A stretch of 64,000 nt of DNA from Halocatena marina (GCF_025913575.1 NZ_CP109785.1:1426001-1490000), one strand, 5' to 3'. Shown: positions 45,033 to 54,678, numbered from the stretch's first letter. The notes: generated from the sequence alone by a model not told the origin. Made by a program: numbers and translations.

Positions 45033-45454
45033 TTGAATATTATATTAAGAATCTATCCTAATCCATCGTGCCCTGATTGATATGTCAATTCCCCATGGAG
45101 AATGGTTGAACGACGAGGGGGTCTTTCTATAGTTTACTCACCGATGGTCTGTGCTACATCTGACTAGAATCATCATCCAGCGAGAGATCCAAGGCACCAG
45201 TACATTCGGTCCTCACTAGCTTAGCGTTTGAATCCGAAAAGTCAGTATTTCGAGCTTCGATACTAGAAGAATAAATATCGGCACAGATACTCTACCGTGT
45301 TAGTGATAGCTATTAGCTATATTTTGAATTCTGCCTCTTTCATGATAAAATCGAATGGCCGCGTACATCGTTTCTGAGCGGAGAAGAATCACTGTTGTTT
45401 GGCATATATTTTTGGAGGACAACTAATTTGGAGATTCACAGATCTCGTATAAGC
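45033..45454. other. AT-rich intergenic spacer, no gene seen
   Basis: About 420 bp between convergent genes, low in coding signal on both strands. No hairpin or repeat strong enough to call. Confidence 0.35.
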
Positions 45455-45815
45455 TTAGGAAAAAACGACCAAAACCGTCCTAACGGCTATTCCAACAGAA
45501 AATACGACGGTTACAGCTGTCGCTATCCACAGTATTCGCTTGCTTTCGATCCATCCGCCGTCAAAGGCCGTTCGCCCCTGAAATAGATTCACACCGATTC
45601 CTATGAGTAGCCAACCACCTCCACCAAGAACGTATATCGGCGAGGAAATTGTGAATTGGCGAAGAGGACGACATAAGACTCATTCCTAACAGCACGTGAC
45701 TCGCTCCGATCAACATTGTAATGAGGCCATGGAGCTGCTGCAGTCCAATGAAATCACGAAAATTCCGGTCACTGATAGTGAAGATGTCGGAGACAGACAA
45801 TCTATTTCGACTCAT
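45455..45815 (-). pseudogene. Small integral membrane protein, apparently split by one frameshift
   Basis: From ATG 45815 the frame reads a cytoplasmic N-terminus (MSRNRLSVSDIFTISDRNF) and one or two membrane segments (LHGLITMLIGASHVLLGMSLM), then becomes non-membrane sequence. A second frame, one base out, continues with PIYVLGGGGWLLIGIGVNLF and ILWIATAVTVVFSVGIAV and stops at 45455. The joined length is 361 nt, one more than a multiple of three. A protein of about 119 aa with three or four segments is the likely ancestor. A TATA-like box precedes the ATG. Confidence 0.6.
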
Positions 45816-45838
45816 ATATTTACCACATGTCTTCCTGT

Positions 45839-45848
45839 AAATATATTT
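45839..45848 (-). promoter_or_regulatory. TATA-like element of the split membrane protein gene
   Basis: Minus-strand AT-rich box (AAATATATTT region) centred about 28 nt before ATG 45815. Its normal spacing argues that the downstream frameshifted gene was recently functional or still is. Confidence 0.45.
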
Positions 45849-46000
45849 TAGCCGTGGATAGATTGCCTTCCATGAGTAAGTAGCACGGAGTTTCGTACTG
45901 AACGTCAGTGTGATCAGCGTGTTCGTTCTCTCAATATCTCTCCCCAGCAGTCCGCCCAGATTTCTACATTTCGATAGCAATCCTCCGGCTCTCACAACAT

Positions 46001-46007
46001 ATTTAAA
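46001..46007 (+). promoter_or_regulatory. TATA-like element of the VanZ-like gene
   Basis: ATTTAAA is centred about 29 nt before TTG 46033. This supports the TTG as a leaderless start, since no ATG or GTG is well placed. Confidence 0.45.
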
Positions 46008-46032
46008 ATTCCAACGACGCATTTCAATAACG

Positions 46033-46494
46033 TTGTCTATCCATCTACCTCTCGCTTCTGACAGAGTTCGGTATGGGTTGGTCCTGTTTGTCGCAACCAG
46101 TATCACCATCTCGTCCGTCATTAGTAGTCCTGAGACGACGATGGGCCACGCTGACTTCTGTACGCAGTCCGGTGTTATCTGTTTCGAATACGGACCATTC
46201 GGGATAATCAAGGCCGATAAGTGGGGACACGGTACTGCATACGCGATACTCACAGCGACGCTTGCCTACGCATTCGTCGATCCCGTTCGCGGCAACCGAC
46301 ACCGTCGGCTCACTCTCTCAGTCTGTTTTGCCATCGTATTCGGCATCTGTCTCGAATTCGCTCAATGGCCGATTCCGGATCGATCAATGAGTGAGCTCGA
46401 TGCTATCGCAAACGCAATCGGCGCATTTTTGATGGCCATCCTCTGGTGGAAACTCCGGGCCGCTAAACCCGACAATGATGAAGCATTGAGTTGA
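46033..46494 (+). CDS. VanZ-like membrane protein
   Basis: Protein of about 153 aa starting at TTG 46033 (LSIHLPLASDRVRYG). Features of the VanZ-like family are the first membrane segment (YGLVLFVATSITISSVI), the conserved DKWGHGTAYAILTATLAYAF, and a final SELDAIANAIGAFLMAILWW where the family has D-x-x-x-N-x-x-G. In archaea the function is unknown; in bacteria VanZ relates to teicoplanin resistance. The start is uncertain; the frame is open to 45910. Confidence 0.75.
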   Translation: MSIHLPLASDRVRYGLVLFVATSITISSVISSPETTMGHADFCTQSGVICFEYGPFGIIKADKWGHGTAYAILTATLAYAFVDPVRGNRHRRLTLSVCFAIVFGICLEFAQWPIPDRSMSELDAIANAIGAFLMAILWWKLRAAKPDNDEALS

Positions 46495-46553
46495 ATCTCA
46501 CCGATAGCATGTTACTGATAGTCGGATGATCGGTTGATTCTTGTCTCGCAGCG

Positions 46554-48008
46554 TTACTGTTGTGAGGAACTATCTGACTGATCAACGAGTCGGCTACGGA
46601 GGGCTCCAATGATGCGACGACGAGCGAGAACGAGTTCATATCCACCCCAACCGAGACTGATGAGAATACCACAAGAGAGGAGGAAGAAAGCATCGGGACC
46701 CAACCAAATGGGCTGAATCCACGGAGCAACCTTGCTGTATCGATCAAGGGCCGCTGCGGGTATCTCTCCACCAGGGAGCTTCATGACGGTCGCTTCGAGC
46801 CTGTCAGTGAGCTGTGGATCGGCTATCTTCGATTCCACATCACTCCCATTCGTGAGTGCATAACTGCCCGAACTGTTGAGTTCTTGCATCGTCGGACTGG
46901 ATGGTTCATGCCCGTGGACTGGTCGTTCTGCATCGTATGGAAGCCACGGAGCGCTGTACTCCCATACTACGTTTCCTTTCGGTGTGATTTCGAGAACTCG
47001 ATGTTTGAGTGTATCTACAACGAGTGTGTTACCGTTTGGGAGCCGGTCAGCATCACGTGGCCACGAGAGCTGATCGACGCCAACCTCCCACGTCAGATTC
47101 CAATCACAGTTTGGTTTCATATCACCATCAAGTGGGTGGTCTGGATCTCCTCGATCACAGGCATATTCGACAACACGGTCATTCTCACTGTCAGCAACGA
47201 GTATCGTTGGGGTTCCGTTCGGTCCTTGCAGATACGCCGGATTATGTTGCTCATTAAGCACCGAATGATTGTCATCAGAACCTAACTGCATAACGACATC
47301 ATTTGTCGATCTGTTCACAACTATGACTTGATCAAAGTTGCGCGGTGAGATCATATACAGCCCAGGAGAAACGATATCAACATCATTGACATGAGACCAA
47401 TCGGATGCAGAATTGCCGTTATCGGTTGTATTCGGGTAGTGATCTCGAAAGAGCCATTCCCATTCAATTTCATCAGTCGTTCGATTGTAAACGAAGAGGC
47501 GGTCGTTGCTCGTGCTATTCTCAGTATTGCGCATGTTCGCTACGAGCAAATTACCGTCTTCAGTGAGGGTCACATCATGGGTGTCATGCAGCGGGAGTGT
47601 CTCGGACCACTTGACACGGCGCGTTTCCTGATCGACCCGAAGAACGCGCGTCTGACCGGGATGTGTGCCAACAATGAGTAAGTCACCGTCGGGAAGTGGA
47701 TCCACGTCGTAGAACCACGATACGTCGAGTCGGTTTCCGTCAGCGGACCATTGGAGTGATCCGTTGGGTGCTATTGATAGTTGTCTCGCTGGTTTGTTTG
47801 GGTTCGACGATCCACCAATATTGTATCCCTGGATCGAAATAATAGTGGAATCTGCGGGTTCACGTTCGACCACTGTTGGCTGTACTGATGGTGGAGAGTA
47901 GTTCATGGCCATCGACACAGATGAGAGACAGAGAGTTAGGACCACTAAACCGAGACACAGACGAATGATACCACGACGGCCGACCGGAACCAAAGACCAG
48001 GATGACAT
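46554..48008 (-). CDS. Arylsulfotransferase-like membrane-anchored beta-propeller protein
   Basis: Protein of 484 aa. There is an N-terminal membrane segment (LCLGLVVLTLCLSSVSMAM), a large extracytoplasmic propeller with repeated hydrophobic-LPDGDLLIVG patterns (DVDPLPDGDLLIVG, DADRLPNGNTLVVD), and a C-terminal membrane segment (AFFLLSCGILISLGWGGYEL) with a short charged tail. HDTHDVTLTEDGNLLVAN and WSHVNDVD supply His residues typical of the arylsulfotransferase family. Whether it transfers sulfate is not certain; many haloarchaeal members are uncharacterised. Confidence 0.75.
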   Translation of the reverse strand: MSSWSLVPVGRRGIIRLCLGLVVLTLCLSSVSMAMNYSPPSVQPTVVEREPADSTIISIQGYNIGGSSNPNKPARQLSIAPNGSLQWSADGNRLDVSWFYDVDPLPDGDLLIVGTHPGQTRVLRVDQETRRVKWSETLPLHDTHDVTLTEDGNLLVANMRNTENSTSNDRLFVYNRTTDEIEWEWLFRDHYPNTTDNGNSASDWSHVNDVDIVSPGLYMISPRNFDQVIVVNRSTNDVVMQLGSDDNHSVLNEQHNPAYLQGPNGTPTILVADSENDRVVEYACDRGDPDHPLDGDMKPNCDWNLTWEVGVDQLSWPRDADRLPNGNTLVVDTLKHRVLEITPKGNVVWEYSAPWLPYDAERPVHGHEPSSPTMQELNSSGSYALTNGSDVESKIADPQLTDRLEATVMKLPGGEIPAAALDRYSKVAPWIQPIWLGPDAFFLLSCGILISLGWGGYELVLARRRIIGALRSRLVDQSDSSSQQ

Positions 48009-48491
48009 CTAATACATCATTAGAGAATCACCACTAATCAGTTGTGATATCATCAGCAGAGCTTGTGAGGTAGTAAATCTGTGGCTGGGAAACTTGTACA
48101 TACAAGTTTCTGAACGGCACACTGGTGGTAAAGAGGAGTTTGGCGCTGTTGCAGGTAATCAGCACAGTGCAGACGTTCATCTCACTTCTCGAAGGGAATC
48201 AGTCCATTGGCTTGGACGCCGAGAACGGGAACAGAAATGGGAGTGAATGATATCATCCCCACACATAATGCTGAGACGCTCTTTCTGGCACGGGCCATGA
48301 GAAAGACGCCTCCAAAATGGGGACTGACTAGTGAATATCAATTTGATGATATAACCCATATAGCAGTCCAACGGATCGTTTGGTGATTGAATTCTTCGAA
48401 CGTACTGGGAGTGATCGACGGGTCGATACCGAAATGACACGGTGGCCGAAGATTTATGCTCGTTGCCAGTCCGAATTGGACAACGCCTTCC
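48009..48491. other. Divergent intergenic region with one inverted repeat
   Basis: About 480 bp between the arylsulfotransferase-like gene and the ABC ATPase gene. A nearly perfect 20-bp palindrome lies at 48090-48109. Otherwise no coding or RNA signal was found. Confidence 0.4.
48090..48109. promoter_or_regulatory. Palindromic site upstream of the arylsulfotransferase-like gene
   Basis: AAACTTGTA and TACAAGTTT form a perfect 9-bp inverted repeat around a 2-nt centre, 82 nt before ATG 48008. Length and symmetry suit a dimeric regulator. Confidence 0.45.
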
Positions 48492-49403
48492 ATGTCAGCA
48501 ATCAAAATAAACAACCTGACCAAACGATACGGAGACGTAACTGCCGTAAGTAATCTATCACTGTCTGTTGGCTCTGGTGAGATATTCGGATTTCTCGGTC
48601 CCAACGGCGCTGGAAAATCAACAACGATCAATATGATGCTCGATTTTACGACGCCAACCAGTGGATCGGTGCACGTCTTCGGTCACGACGCTCACCGGAG
48701 ATCCACCGATATTCGCCGTCGGGCCGGTCTTCTCCTCGAAGGGTACGGTGTATACCCACGGCTTACTGGCCGTGAACACGTTGAACACGCGATTGAAACG
48801 AAGAATGCAGACGACGATCCCGACGAGTTGCTCGCACGGATCGGAATGACCGACGTTGCTGACCGCCGCGCTGGCAGCTACTCGAAAGGGATGTGCCAGC
48901 GAATGGCCATCGCTGTTGCACTCGTCGGTTCACCAGAGCTGCTTGTCCTTGATGAACCATCGACTGGTCTCGATCCCAACGGTGCTCGACGACTCCGCGA
49001 TCTCGTCATTGCTGAAGCTGAACGCGGTGCGACCGTCTTTTTCTCCAGTCACATCCTCGAACAAGTTGAAGCGGTTGCCGATCGTATAGCGATACTTTTA
49101 GACGGGAAGCTCACAGCGACTGGCAGCGTTGCAGATCTCAGAACGAATCTCGAACGGGGCACCACCATCGAACTCGATGTGATGGGCGTAACTGACGGAC
49201 TACTTGATGGACTCCGGACGCTCGGCTGTGTGCATGATGTGGCAGTTCACAACGACACCGTCACGGTTGCGTGCGACAACACCGGAGAGGCAAAGCTCCG
49301 CGTATTGAACGTGGCGGCTAACACTGGGACCTTCCATGACTTCACAGTCCGAGAAACAGGGCTTGGTGACGTGTTCTCGCGCTACACGGAGGACCGACAG
49401 TGA
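48492..49403 (+). CDS. ABC exporter-type ATP-binding protein
   Basis: ATPase of 303 aa from ATG 48492. Walker A GPNGAGKST, Q-loop region LLEGYGVYPRLTGREH, signature YSKGMCQRM, Walker B LLVLDEPSTGLDPNG and switch SSHILEQVE are clear. The C-terminal 80 residues are the extra domain of CcmA/NatA-type ATPases (TTIELDVMGV). The stop overlaps the GTG of the permease gene by 4 nt. The pair would export a drug, lipid, ion or peptide; substrate unknown. Confidence 0.9.
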   Translation: MSAIKINNLTKRYGDVTAVSNLSLSVGSGEIFGFLGPNGAGKSTTINMMLDFTTPTSGSVHVFGHDAHRRSTDIRRRAGLLLEGYGVYPRLTGREHVEHAIETKNADDDPDELLARIGMTDVADRRAGSYSKGMCQRMAIAVALVGSPELLVLDEPSTGLDPNGARRLRDLVIAEAERGATVFFSSHILEQVEAVADRIAILLDGKLTATGSVADLRTNLERGTTIELDVMGVTDGLLDGLRTLGCVHDVAVHNDTVTVACDNTGEAKLRVLNVAANTGTFHDFTVRETGLGDVFSRYTEDRQ

Positions 49404-50386
49404 GCCGTTGTGATGTGTTCCGACGAGATCTTCGGAGCGTCTATCGTTCACGGACTGGAACAGCAGTTGCGGCTATTCTCGCATTGAGCACAGTCATCGC
49501 AGTTGGGCTGTTCTCTCTTGCGAGTGATGCTCTTGCGGTTGCAGCCGTTGGCGGGCTTCTCACCGTTGCTGTCCTTCTCACCCTCGTGTTTATCGGAAGT
49601 CCTCGATCAATTGCGGGTGCTGTCATTGTGTTTACAGTGCTTGCTGTTGGCCTAACATTCGCCGTTGCAGATCCAGCCCCTTATACTCTCGATCGCCCGT
49701 CAATGCGATTTGCCGTCCTTAGCGTTGGGAGCGCGCTATCGTTTCTCATTCCGCTTGTCGGACTCATCGGGAGCTATGCCGCACTCGTCGGAGAACGCGA
49801 GACGGGTAGCGTCCGCTTTCTTCTTGGTCTCCCCAATTCCCGGTCGGATGCCTACATTGGGAAGTTTCTCAGTCGCGCGACAGTCGTGATTGTCCCACTC
49901 GTCACCGGACTTGTACTCACTGGCTTGATCGTCGAGCTAACATTCCAGAACGGCTCATTCCTCGGAACCCTTGGTCTTACAATCGTTTCTATCTTGTACG
50001 CGCTGTTGTTTGTCGGCATCGGACTCTCCGCGTCGGCGTATGCTGACAGCTCAAATCGTGCGGTTGCGATCGCTATTGCAGCCTTCGTTACGTTCCGTGT
50101 TGGATGGACTGCACTCCGATGGCTCGGCATCGAACACACGCCACACCGTGGTTCCTATCCAGAGTGGTTCTTTTGGTTTGGGCGAATCAATCCAATCAAC
50201 GCCTACATCAAGCTCACGACATTGTTCGCGGAGTTCGAGTACGGTCACCCGCTCATCGTGACGTCTACGAATACGGCAAACACACTCGTGACGTCTCATG
50301 CGTTCGCGGCGCTTGTCCTCTGCGTATGGACTGCTCTCGCGCCGATTACTGGTCTGTTGTACTTCCGCGATCGTGATATTATCTGA
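49400..50386 (+). CDS. ABC-2 / NosY-type transporter permease
   Basis: Membrane subunit of 328 aa starting at GTG 49400. About seven hydrophobic segments are visible. The ERETGSVRFLLGLPNSRSDAYIGKFLSR loop between the third and fourth is typical of NosY/ABC-2 permeases and contacts the ATPase. The long extracellular loop RWLGIEHTPHRGSYPEWFFWFGRINPINAY-like region (in outline) precedes the last segments. It forms the exporter with the preceding ATPase. Confidence 0.88.
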   Translation: MSRCDVFRRDLRSVYRSRTGTAVAAILALSTVIAVGLFSLASDALAVAAVGGLLTVAVLLTLVFIGSPRSIAGAVIVFTVLAVGLTFAVADPAPYTLDRPSMRFAVLSVGSALSFLIPLVGLIGSYAALVGERETGSVRFLLGLPNSRSDAYIGKFLSRATVVIVPLVTGLVLTGLIVELTFQNGSFLGTLGLTIVSILYALLFVGIGLSASAYADSSNRAVAIAIAAFVTFRVGWTALRWLGIEHTPHRGSYPEWFFWFGRINPINAYIKLTTLFAEFEYGHPLIVTSTNTANTLVTSHAFAALVLCVWTALAPITGLLYFRDRDII

Positions 50387-50656
50387 TCAAACGATCCACT
50401 CCATTCTCCAAAAGAAATCGCCACGCCGAGAGTGGTTCCATGATTATATGGTGTAGCATTATCCATTACGATAATAACGCTGTAATGACGAACTGGAGAG
50501 AGAGTCCCCATCTGACTACGACATAGTCATCAGATAATGTGACATATTTTTTAATTGTGGACAGAAAACTTATTATGTAGATATACAATCAAAGACTCAA
50601 GTTATGGGTATTAAGCGACAATTCACGCACTATCACATCTGTTATAGAAGGCACAC

Positions 50657-50848
50657 ATGTCGATAGAGAGTTATTACACTGTTGTTTTTCCAGAGGAATC
50701 ACACGTAAAAACGTACGCGGAACGGGCAGCTACAGACAAAGCGGGGCTCGAATCTAACACGGCGATCGCAAGTCCACTAGCTGATCTGACGATGGTTGAA
50801 ACAGGGGCGATGAAACCTAGAGCAGTAATCTCACGTGGGGGACGTTGA
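50657..50848 (+). CDS. Possible small protein preceding the DUF7344-like gene
   Basis: Open frame of 63 codons (MSIESYYTVVFPEESHVKTY) whose TGA stop shares one base with the ATG of the next gene (TGATG). Composition is mixed polar and the C-terminus is basic. No family is recognised. Stop-start coupling is the main reason to list it; a leader ORF is an alternative. Confidence 0.35.
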   Translation: MSIESYYTVVFPEESHVKTYAERAATDKAGLESNTAIASPLADLTMVETGAMKPRAVISRGGR

Positions 50849-51411
50849 TGAAAGTCACCAAGCGAACATCGATAGCGGAGGCACGACGAACGGCTCGACT
50901 CACGAAATACGAAATTCACGACGTATTGCGAAACAAACGACGGACGTGGGTACTCGAACAGCTCCAGCAGTCGCAAAAACCGATATCATTGCGGGAGTTG
51001 TCCGAACAGGTGGCGGCACTGGAAACTGGCGAGACGCCGCCCCCACGGAATATCAGAGAAAGCGTCTATAACTCCTTACACCAAACCCATTTGCCGAAGC
51101 TCGATGATTTAGGAATTGTTGAGTATCAGACCGACCGGAAGGTAGTTACGCAAGCCGATGGCTTCCGGCAGGTCACTCTCTATATGGAAGTCGTATCAGC
51201 CGATGATGTGACGTGGGCTACCTATTATCTAACGATTGGAGTTGTGGCGTTGGTGGTAACGACGCTCTCAAGCGTTGAGCTCCCGGTGTTCGCCGAGCTT
51301 TCTGTGACTCTCTGGGCAATGTTGTTTTTTGTTCTGTTCGTTCTCTCTGCATTGTATCAACGAGTCACACACAAGTCGGTCCATCTGGATCTGTTCCACT
51401 CCTTGAAGTAA
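50848..51411 (+). CDS. DUF7344-like winged-helix protein with two membrane segments
   Basis: Protein of 187 aa. An N-terminal winged helix (VLRNKRRTWVLEQLQQSQKPISLRELSEQVAA), the conserved SVYNSLHQTHLPKLDDLGIVEY motif of haloarchaeal DUF7344 proteins, and two C-terminal hydrophobic segments (YYLTIGVVALVVTTLSS, LWAMLFFVLFVLSALY) are visible. It may regulate genes from the membrane; haloarchaeal paralogues often neighbour surface-structure genes. ATG 50848 begins within the stop codon of the small upstream frame. Confidence 0.75.
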   Translation: MKVTKRTSIAEARRTARLTKYEIHDVLRNKRRTWVLEQLQQSQKPISLRELSEQVAALETGETPPPRNIRESVYNSLHQTHLPKLDDLGIVEYQTDRKVVTQADGFRQVTLYMEVVSADDVTWATYYLTIGVVALVVTTLSSVELPVFAELSVTLWAMLFFVLFVLSALYQRVTHKSVHLDLFHSLK

Positions 51412-52032
51412 TAACCGCTATCTCAATCAAGTTCGTGTGTTCTGGACACTTTTCCAGAAACAATTTACAAAGCATCGAGATACAGTTCGTTAGTAGCAAC
51501 CATGCTGTGTCCGATGGAGACAACATGCAAAAGAGCTTCGCCAGCCAATGCATAATGTACTTTACTCTACTCTCAAAATAGATAATACAACAGCGAACAC
51601 AAAATCCCCAAAGCCAGCAGATAGAACAGCGCTACTAGTATATTTCGTTTTAGCGCCTTTGGCTTCATTCCAGGAAAAGTTAGAAAAGCGTGCTTCATTT
51701 TTCTCATTAAACTACCATACTGAGTCATGATACAATCCCATTCCCAAATTTTCTAACATTCATTTTATTTTGTCGTTGTAGACATAATTCCTGTATGCTC
51801 ATAGTCGATTACTACTGGACATGGACTCTCCTATTATAGCTGTATACATAGGTATGCGCTCGTAGTGGAGACCTCAATCAGTGGTTAGTTCTATTTAACG
51901 AGGAGCGTAATCGTACGACGAGAGTGCCATTCGACTTCTTTGAGTCGATTGCAGTTCTGAATTTTCTCTCAGACTCACAGAAGCACTCAACTATCGATGG
52001 TGTATAAGTCAGTCGAATTGGTTGTTCTGGCT
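51412..52032. other. AT-rich intergenic spacer
   Basis: About 620 bp ahead of the glycan cluster. Only short open frames are present. A TATA-like box at its right end serves the glycosyltransferase gene. No repeat, tRNA or integrase was found that would mark an insertion. Confidence 0.35.
52003..52008 (+). promoter_or_regulatory. TATA-like element of the GT4 gene
   Basis: TATAAG is centred about 27 nt before ATG 52033, supporting that start codon for a leaderless transcript over the in-frame ATG at 51997. Confidence 0.5.
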
Positions 52033-53220
52033 ATGAAGATTGCGTACGTTCTCTCCCAGAACAAGGGAGGACTCCCGCACTACGCTGCGGAACTCGCGAA
52101 TGCTGTTTCTCACCATGCTGACGTCACCGTGTTCAAACCGGCAGAAACGACTGCCGATGATATTTTCTCAGACGACATTGAGACGGTCGATGCATTTGGG
52201 ACCATGAACATCTCTATCCCAGATATGTATACGCTCAATTTCGATATTGCAAACAACGTGCGAGGACTGTTTTCTTACCGCAACCTGAAACGCATCCAGG
52301 AGTTCGATCCAGACGTTATTCACGATCCGACTGACTTCTTTCCACAAGTCAAGTTTTTCACGAAAGTCCACAATTTAGATGATAATTATCCGTTCGTTGT
52401 GACGTATCACGAAGTTCCACCACCGGTGACCTCACTATCGAATCCCCTCGGAGCAGCTGAGGAACTCCTCAACGTCGCAATTCCAGACGCTCGTCTCGAC
52501 CAAATCATCGTTCACAGCGATCAGCAGCAGACAGCATTCACTCGCCGACTCCGACGCCTTAGTGGTATTGACGTCATTCCACACGGCGTTTACGAATTCT
52601 TCACTAAGCACGACTATCAGCAGCATCCAGAAGAACCGCACACGCTCGTCTTTTTCGGGAACATATTCCCAGGAAAGGGTCTCGACGTGCTGGCCGAGGC
52701 AATCGAAATTGTGTCTCAAGAAATCCCCGGAGTGACGCTCCTCATTGCTGGTGACGGTCGACTCTCAGCAAAAACAAAACGAATTATCGAGGAGCAGAGT
52801 GAACACTTCGAAGTTCACAACTACTTCATCCCGAACGAGACCGTAGGCGAATTCTTCTCGCGGGCCGCACTCGTCGTATTACCGTACCAAGAAACAAACG
52901 GCGATGGAACAAAAGGGCACAGCGGTGCGCTTTCGACAGCTCACGCCTTCGGGAAGCCTGTCGTGGCCACTTCGATTGGTGACTTTCCGGCACAGGTCGG
53001 TGAAACTGGTTCTGGGCTCGTTGTCCCGCCGGACGACCCCGAATCGCTTGCAGACGCGATCATCGAACTTCTCGAAGATGACGAACGACGGGTCGAAATG
53101 GCTGCCAACAGCACACACCAAGCAGAGCGTCTGTCGTGGAAGAACATTGCCAAGCGCCATATTGAGGTTTATGAACGGGCTATCGACGAATTCCACACCA
53201 CTCAAACGGTCGGCCAGTAG
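52033..53220 (+). CDS. Glycosyltransferase family 4
   Basis: Cytoplasmic glycosyltransferase of 395 aa (GT-B fold). The N-terminal acceptor domain begins MKIAYVLSQNKGGLPHYAAEL. The donor-binding domain starts near LVFFGNIFPGKGLDVLAEAI, with LLIAGDGRLS, the RAALVVLPY motif and SGALSTAHAFGKPVVAT, where GT4 enzymes hold the nucleotide-sugar (E/S-x7-E region). It would add a sugar to a lipid-linked or soluble glycan. It heads the plus-strand part of the surface-glycan cluster; donor sugar unknown. Confidence 0.88.
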   Translation: MKIAYVLSQNKGGLPHYAAELANAVSHHADVTVFKPAETTADDIFSDDIETVDAFGTMNISIPDMYTLNFDIANNVRGLFSYRNLKRIQEFDPDVIHDPTDFFPQVKFFTKVHNLDDNYPFVVTYHEVPPPVTSLSNPLGAAEELLNVAIPDARLDQIIVHSDQQQTAFTRRLRRLSGIDVIPHGVYEFFTKHDYQQHPEEPHTLVFFGNIFPGKGLDVLAEAIEIVSQEIPGVTLLIAGDGRLSAKTKRIIEEQSEHFEVHNYFIPNETVGEFFSRAALVVLPYQETNGDGTKGHSGALSTAHAFGKPVVATSIGDFPAQVGETGSGLVVPPDDPESLADAIIELLEDDERRVEMAANSTHQAERLSWKNIAKRHIEVYERAIDEFHTTQTVGQ

Positions 53221-53308
53221 CACGTCAACAGTTCGTACAATCTCCAGAGAGCTGCTATCGTCCGTTGAATGCGTCAATAGTTGAGTAGTGGGGGATAGAT
53301 CTTAGTGT

Positions 53309-54571
53309 ATGCAATCGACGCTCTCGGAGGGAGCACAACCTCCACTGTCAGCTCTTTCGTCAACTGATGCTGTCAACAACGTTGTTATCTTCATTTCTGA
53401 TGCGCTCCGATACGATTCGCTCCCGGAGAAGATAAGAGAGAAAGGTGTAACCGCAAAGGCGGTCGCTGCTAGCACCTTCACGGCGAACGCACTTCCCTCA
53501 ATCACGAGCGGTCAGTATCCGGCAACGCACAAGGTCTGGCGCTTTCAAGAAGATCGTCTCGCATCCGAACCAGCCATCTTCAGCTCAGAAGAGTATGACA
53601 TCGGATTCAATGCAGAGACGGTCTGGCTTATCGATGAATCTGCAAAGAAACCACCGTTGCGATGGAACCACCAGACTGAAGAACAGACGATTCGGGAGCT
53701 TGATCCTCCATTCGTTCATTTCATTCACGATGTTGGCCCGCACGCTCCCTATGGGTACGATAATACGGTGTGGGACTCGACAGAATCGTTCTTCAGCGCC
53801 TATCCAGAACCAGAGACCCTCCGAAAACTGTACGCCAAAGACTGTGAGAACTCGGCGGAACGGTTCCTCTCTGTACTCGAATACCTTCGGGAAGAGGGGC
53901 TGCTCGATGAGACGCTGGTAGTCTACACCTCCGATCACGGGCAGTGTCTCGGTGAGACGCATCACGGCGGACAGTTCGGCCACGTTGATCCGATGTGTCC
54001 CGAATTGGTGTACATTCCAATCACCTTCATCGGTGCTGGGCTTCCAGCGGGACAGGACTACGACGGTCTCCTCTCTAGCGTCGACATCGCTCCCACCGTA
54101 CTCGCTGCGCAGGGCCGTCAAATCCCGCACGACATGGACGGGCAACAAGTCTGGACCGTTGGCCCATCTGCAGACAGGACTGCCAGATGTGATGTCTGGG
54201 CGCACAAGAACGTCGACATCGCTGGACGGACGATCACGTTGAACGCATACGCTGCAACGGGACTCTGGGATCAGTACGGCGGACAGGTACTCCAGCGTCG
54301 ATCACGCCTCCAGCGGTCTGGATACGTCGCAGAGAAATTACTTCGGGGCACTCAGAGTCCAGTCTGGCGTCCCAACACGTCACTTGGTGCCATCCTCGGG
54401 CTGCTGTCCACGTACGGCCGAAACGAGATCACGTATGGTGCTCCTCGGATCTCGATGTCAGATGCACAATCCTCGTTCCCGAATCGATTCTCTGAAGCGA
54501 TCGAACACGAAGCCACACCAGATAATGATGAATTAGCAGAAAAACTCGCTGATCTCGGATATCTCTCGTGA
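53309..54571 (+). CDS. Sulfatase-fold (alkaline phosphatase superfamily) enzyme with Thr at the nucleophile site
   Basis: Protein of 420 aa. Metal ligands are visible in FISDALRYDSL (Asp31), YTSDHGQ (Asp209, His210) and GQFGHVDP (His225). The position of the sulfatase CxPxR/SxPxR motif reads TANAL (Thr58 to Leu62) just before PSITSGQYPATH. Cys/Ser, Pro and Arg are all absent, so no formylglycine can form. A Thr nucleophile is typical of phosphoglycerol and phosphoethanolamine transferases of this fold. No signal peptide or membrane segment is visible. In the glycan cluster it may attach or remove a phospho- or sulfo-group. Confidence 0.8.
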   Translation: MQSTLSEGAQPPLSALSSTDAVNNVVIFISDALRYDSLPEKIREKGVTAKAVAASTFTANALPSITSGQYPATHKVWRFQEDRLASEPAIFSSEEYDIGFNAETVWLIDESAKKPPLRWNHQTEEQTIRELDPPFVHFIHDVGPHAPYGYDNTVWDSTESFFSAYPEPETLRKLYAKDCENSAERFLSVLEYLREEGLLDETLVVYTSDHGQCLGETHHGGQFGHVDPMCPELVYIPITFIGAGLPAGQDYDGLLSSVDIAPTVLAAQGRQIPHDMDGQQVWTVGPSADRTARCDVWAHKNVDIAGRTITLNAYAATGLWDQYGGQVLQRRSRLQRSGYVAEKLLRGTQSPVWRPNTSLGAILGLLSTYGRNEITYGAPRISMSDAQSSFPNRFSEAIEHEATPDNDELAEKLADLGYLS

Positions 54572-54678
54572 TCCGAGTCACGACAGGATGTCGAGCACTA
54601 CGACGATGACTGTGCAGCTGCAGATCAGGACAGAGAGTGCGATTGCTCCTTGCATCAGCACGACGTAACGAGCTAATA

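Noticed and set aside
45816..46253. Minus-strand frame continuing upstream of the split membrane protein, opposite the VanZ-like gene.
   Set aside because: It is antisense to a gene with clear family features and a TATA box; the part above 45815 has no coherent protein pattern.
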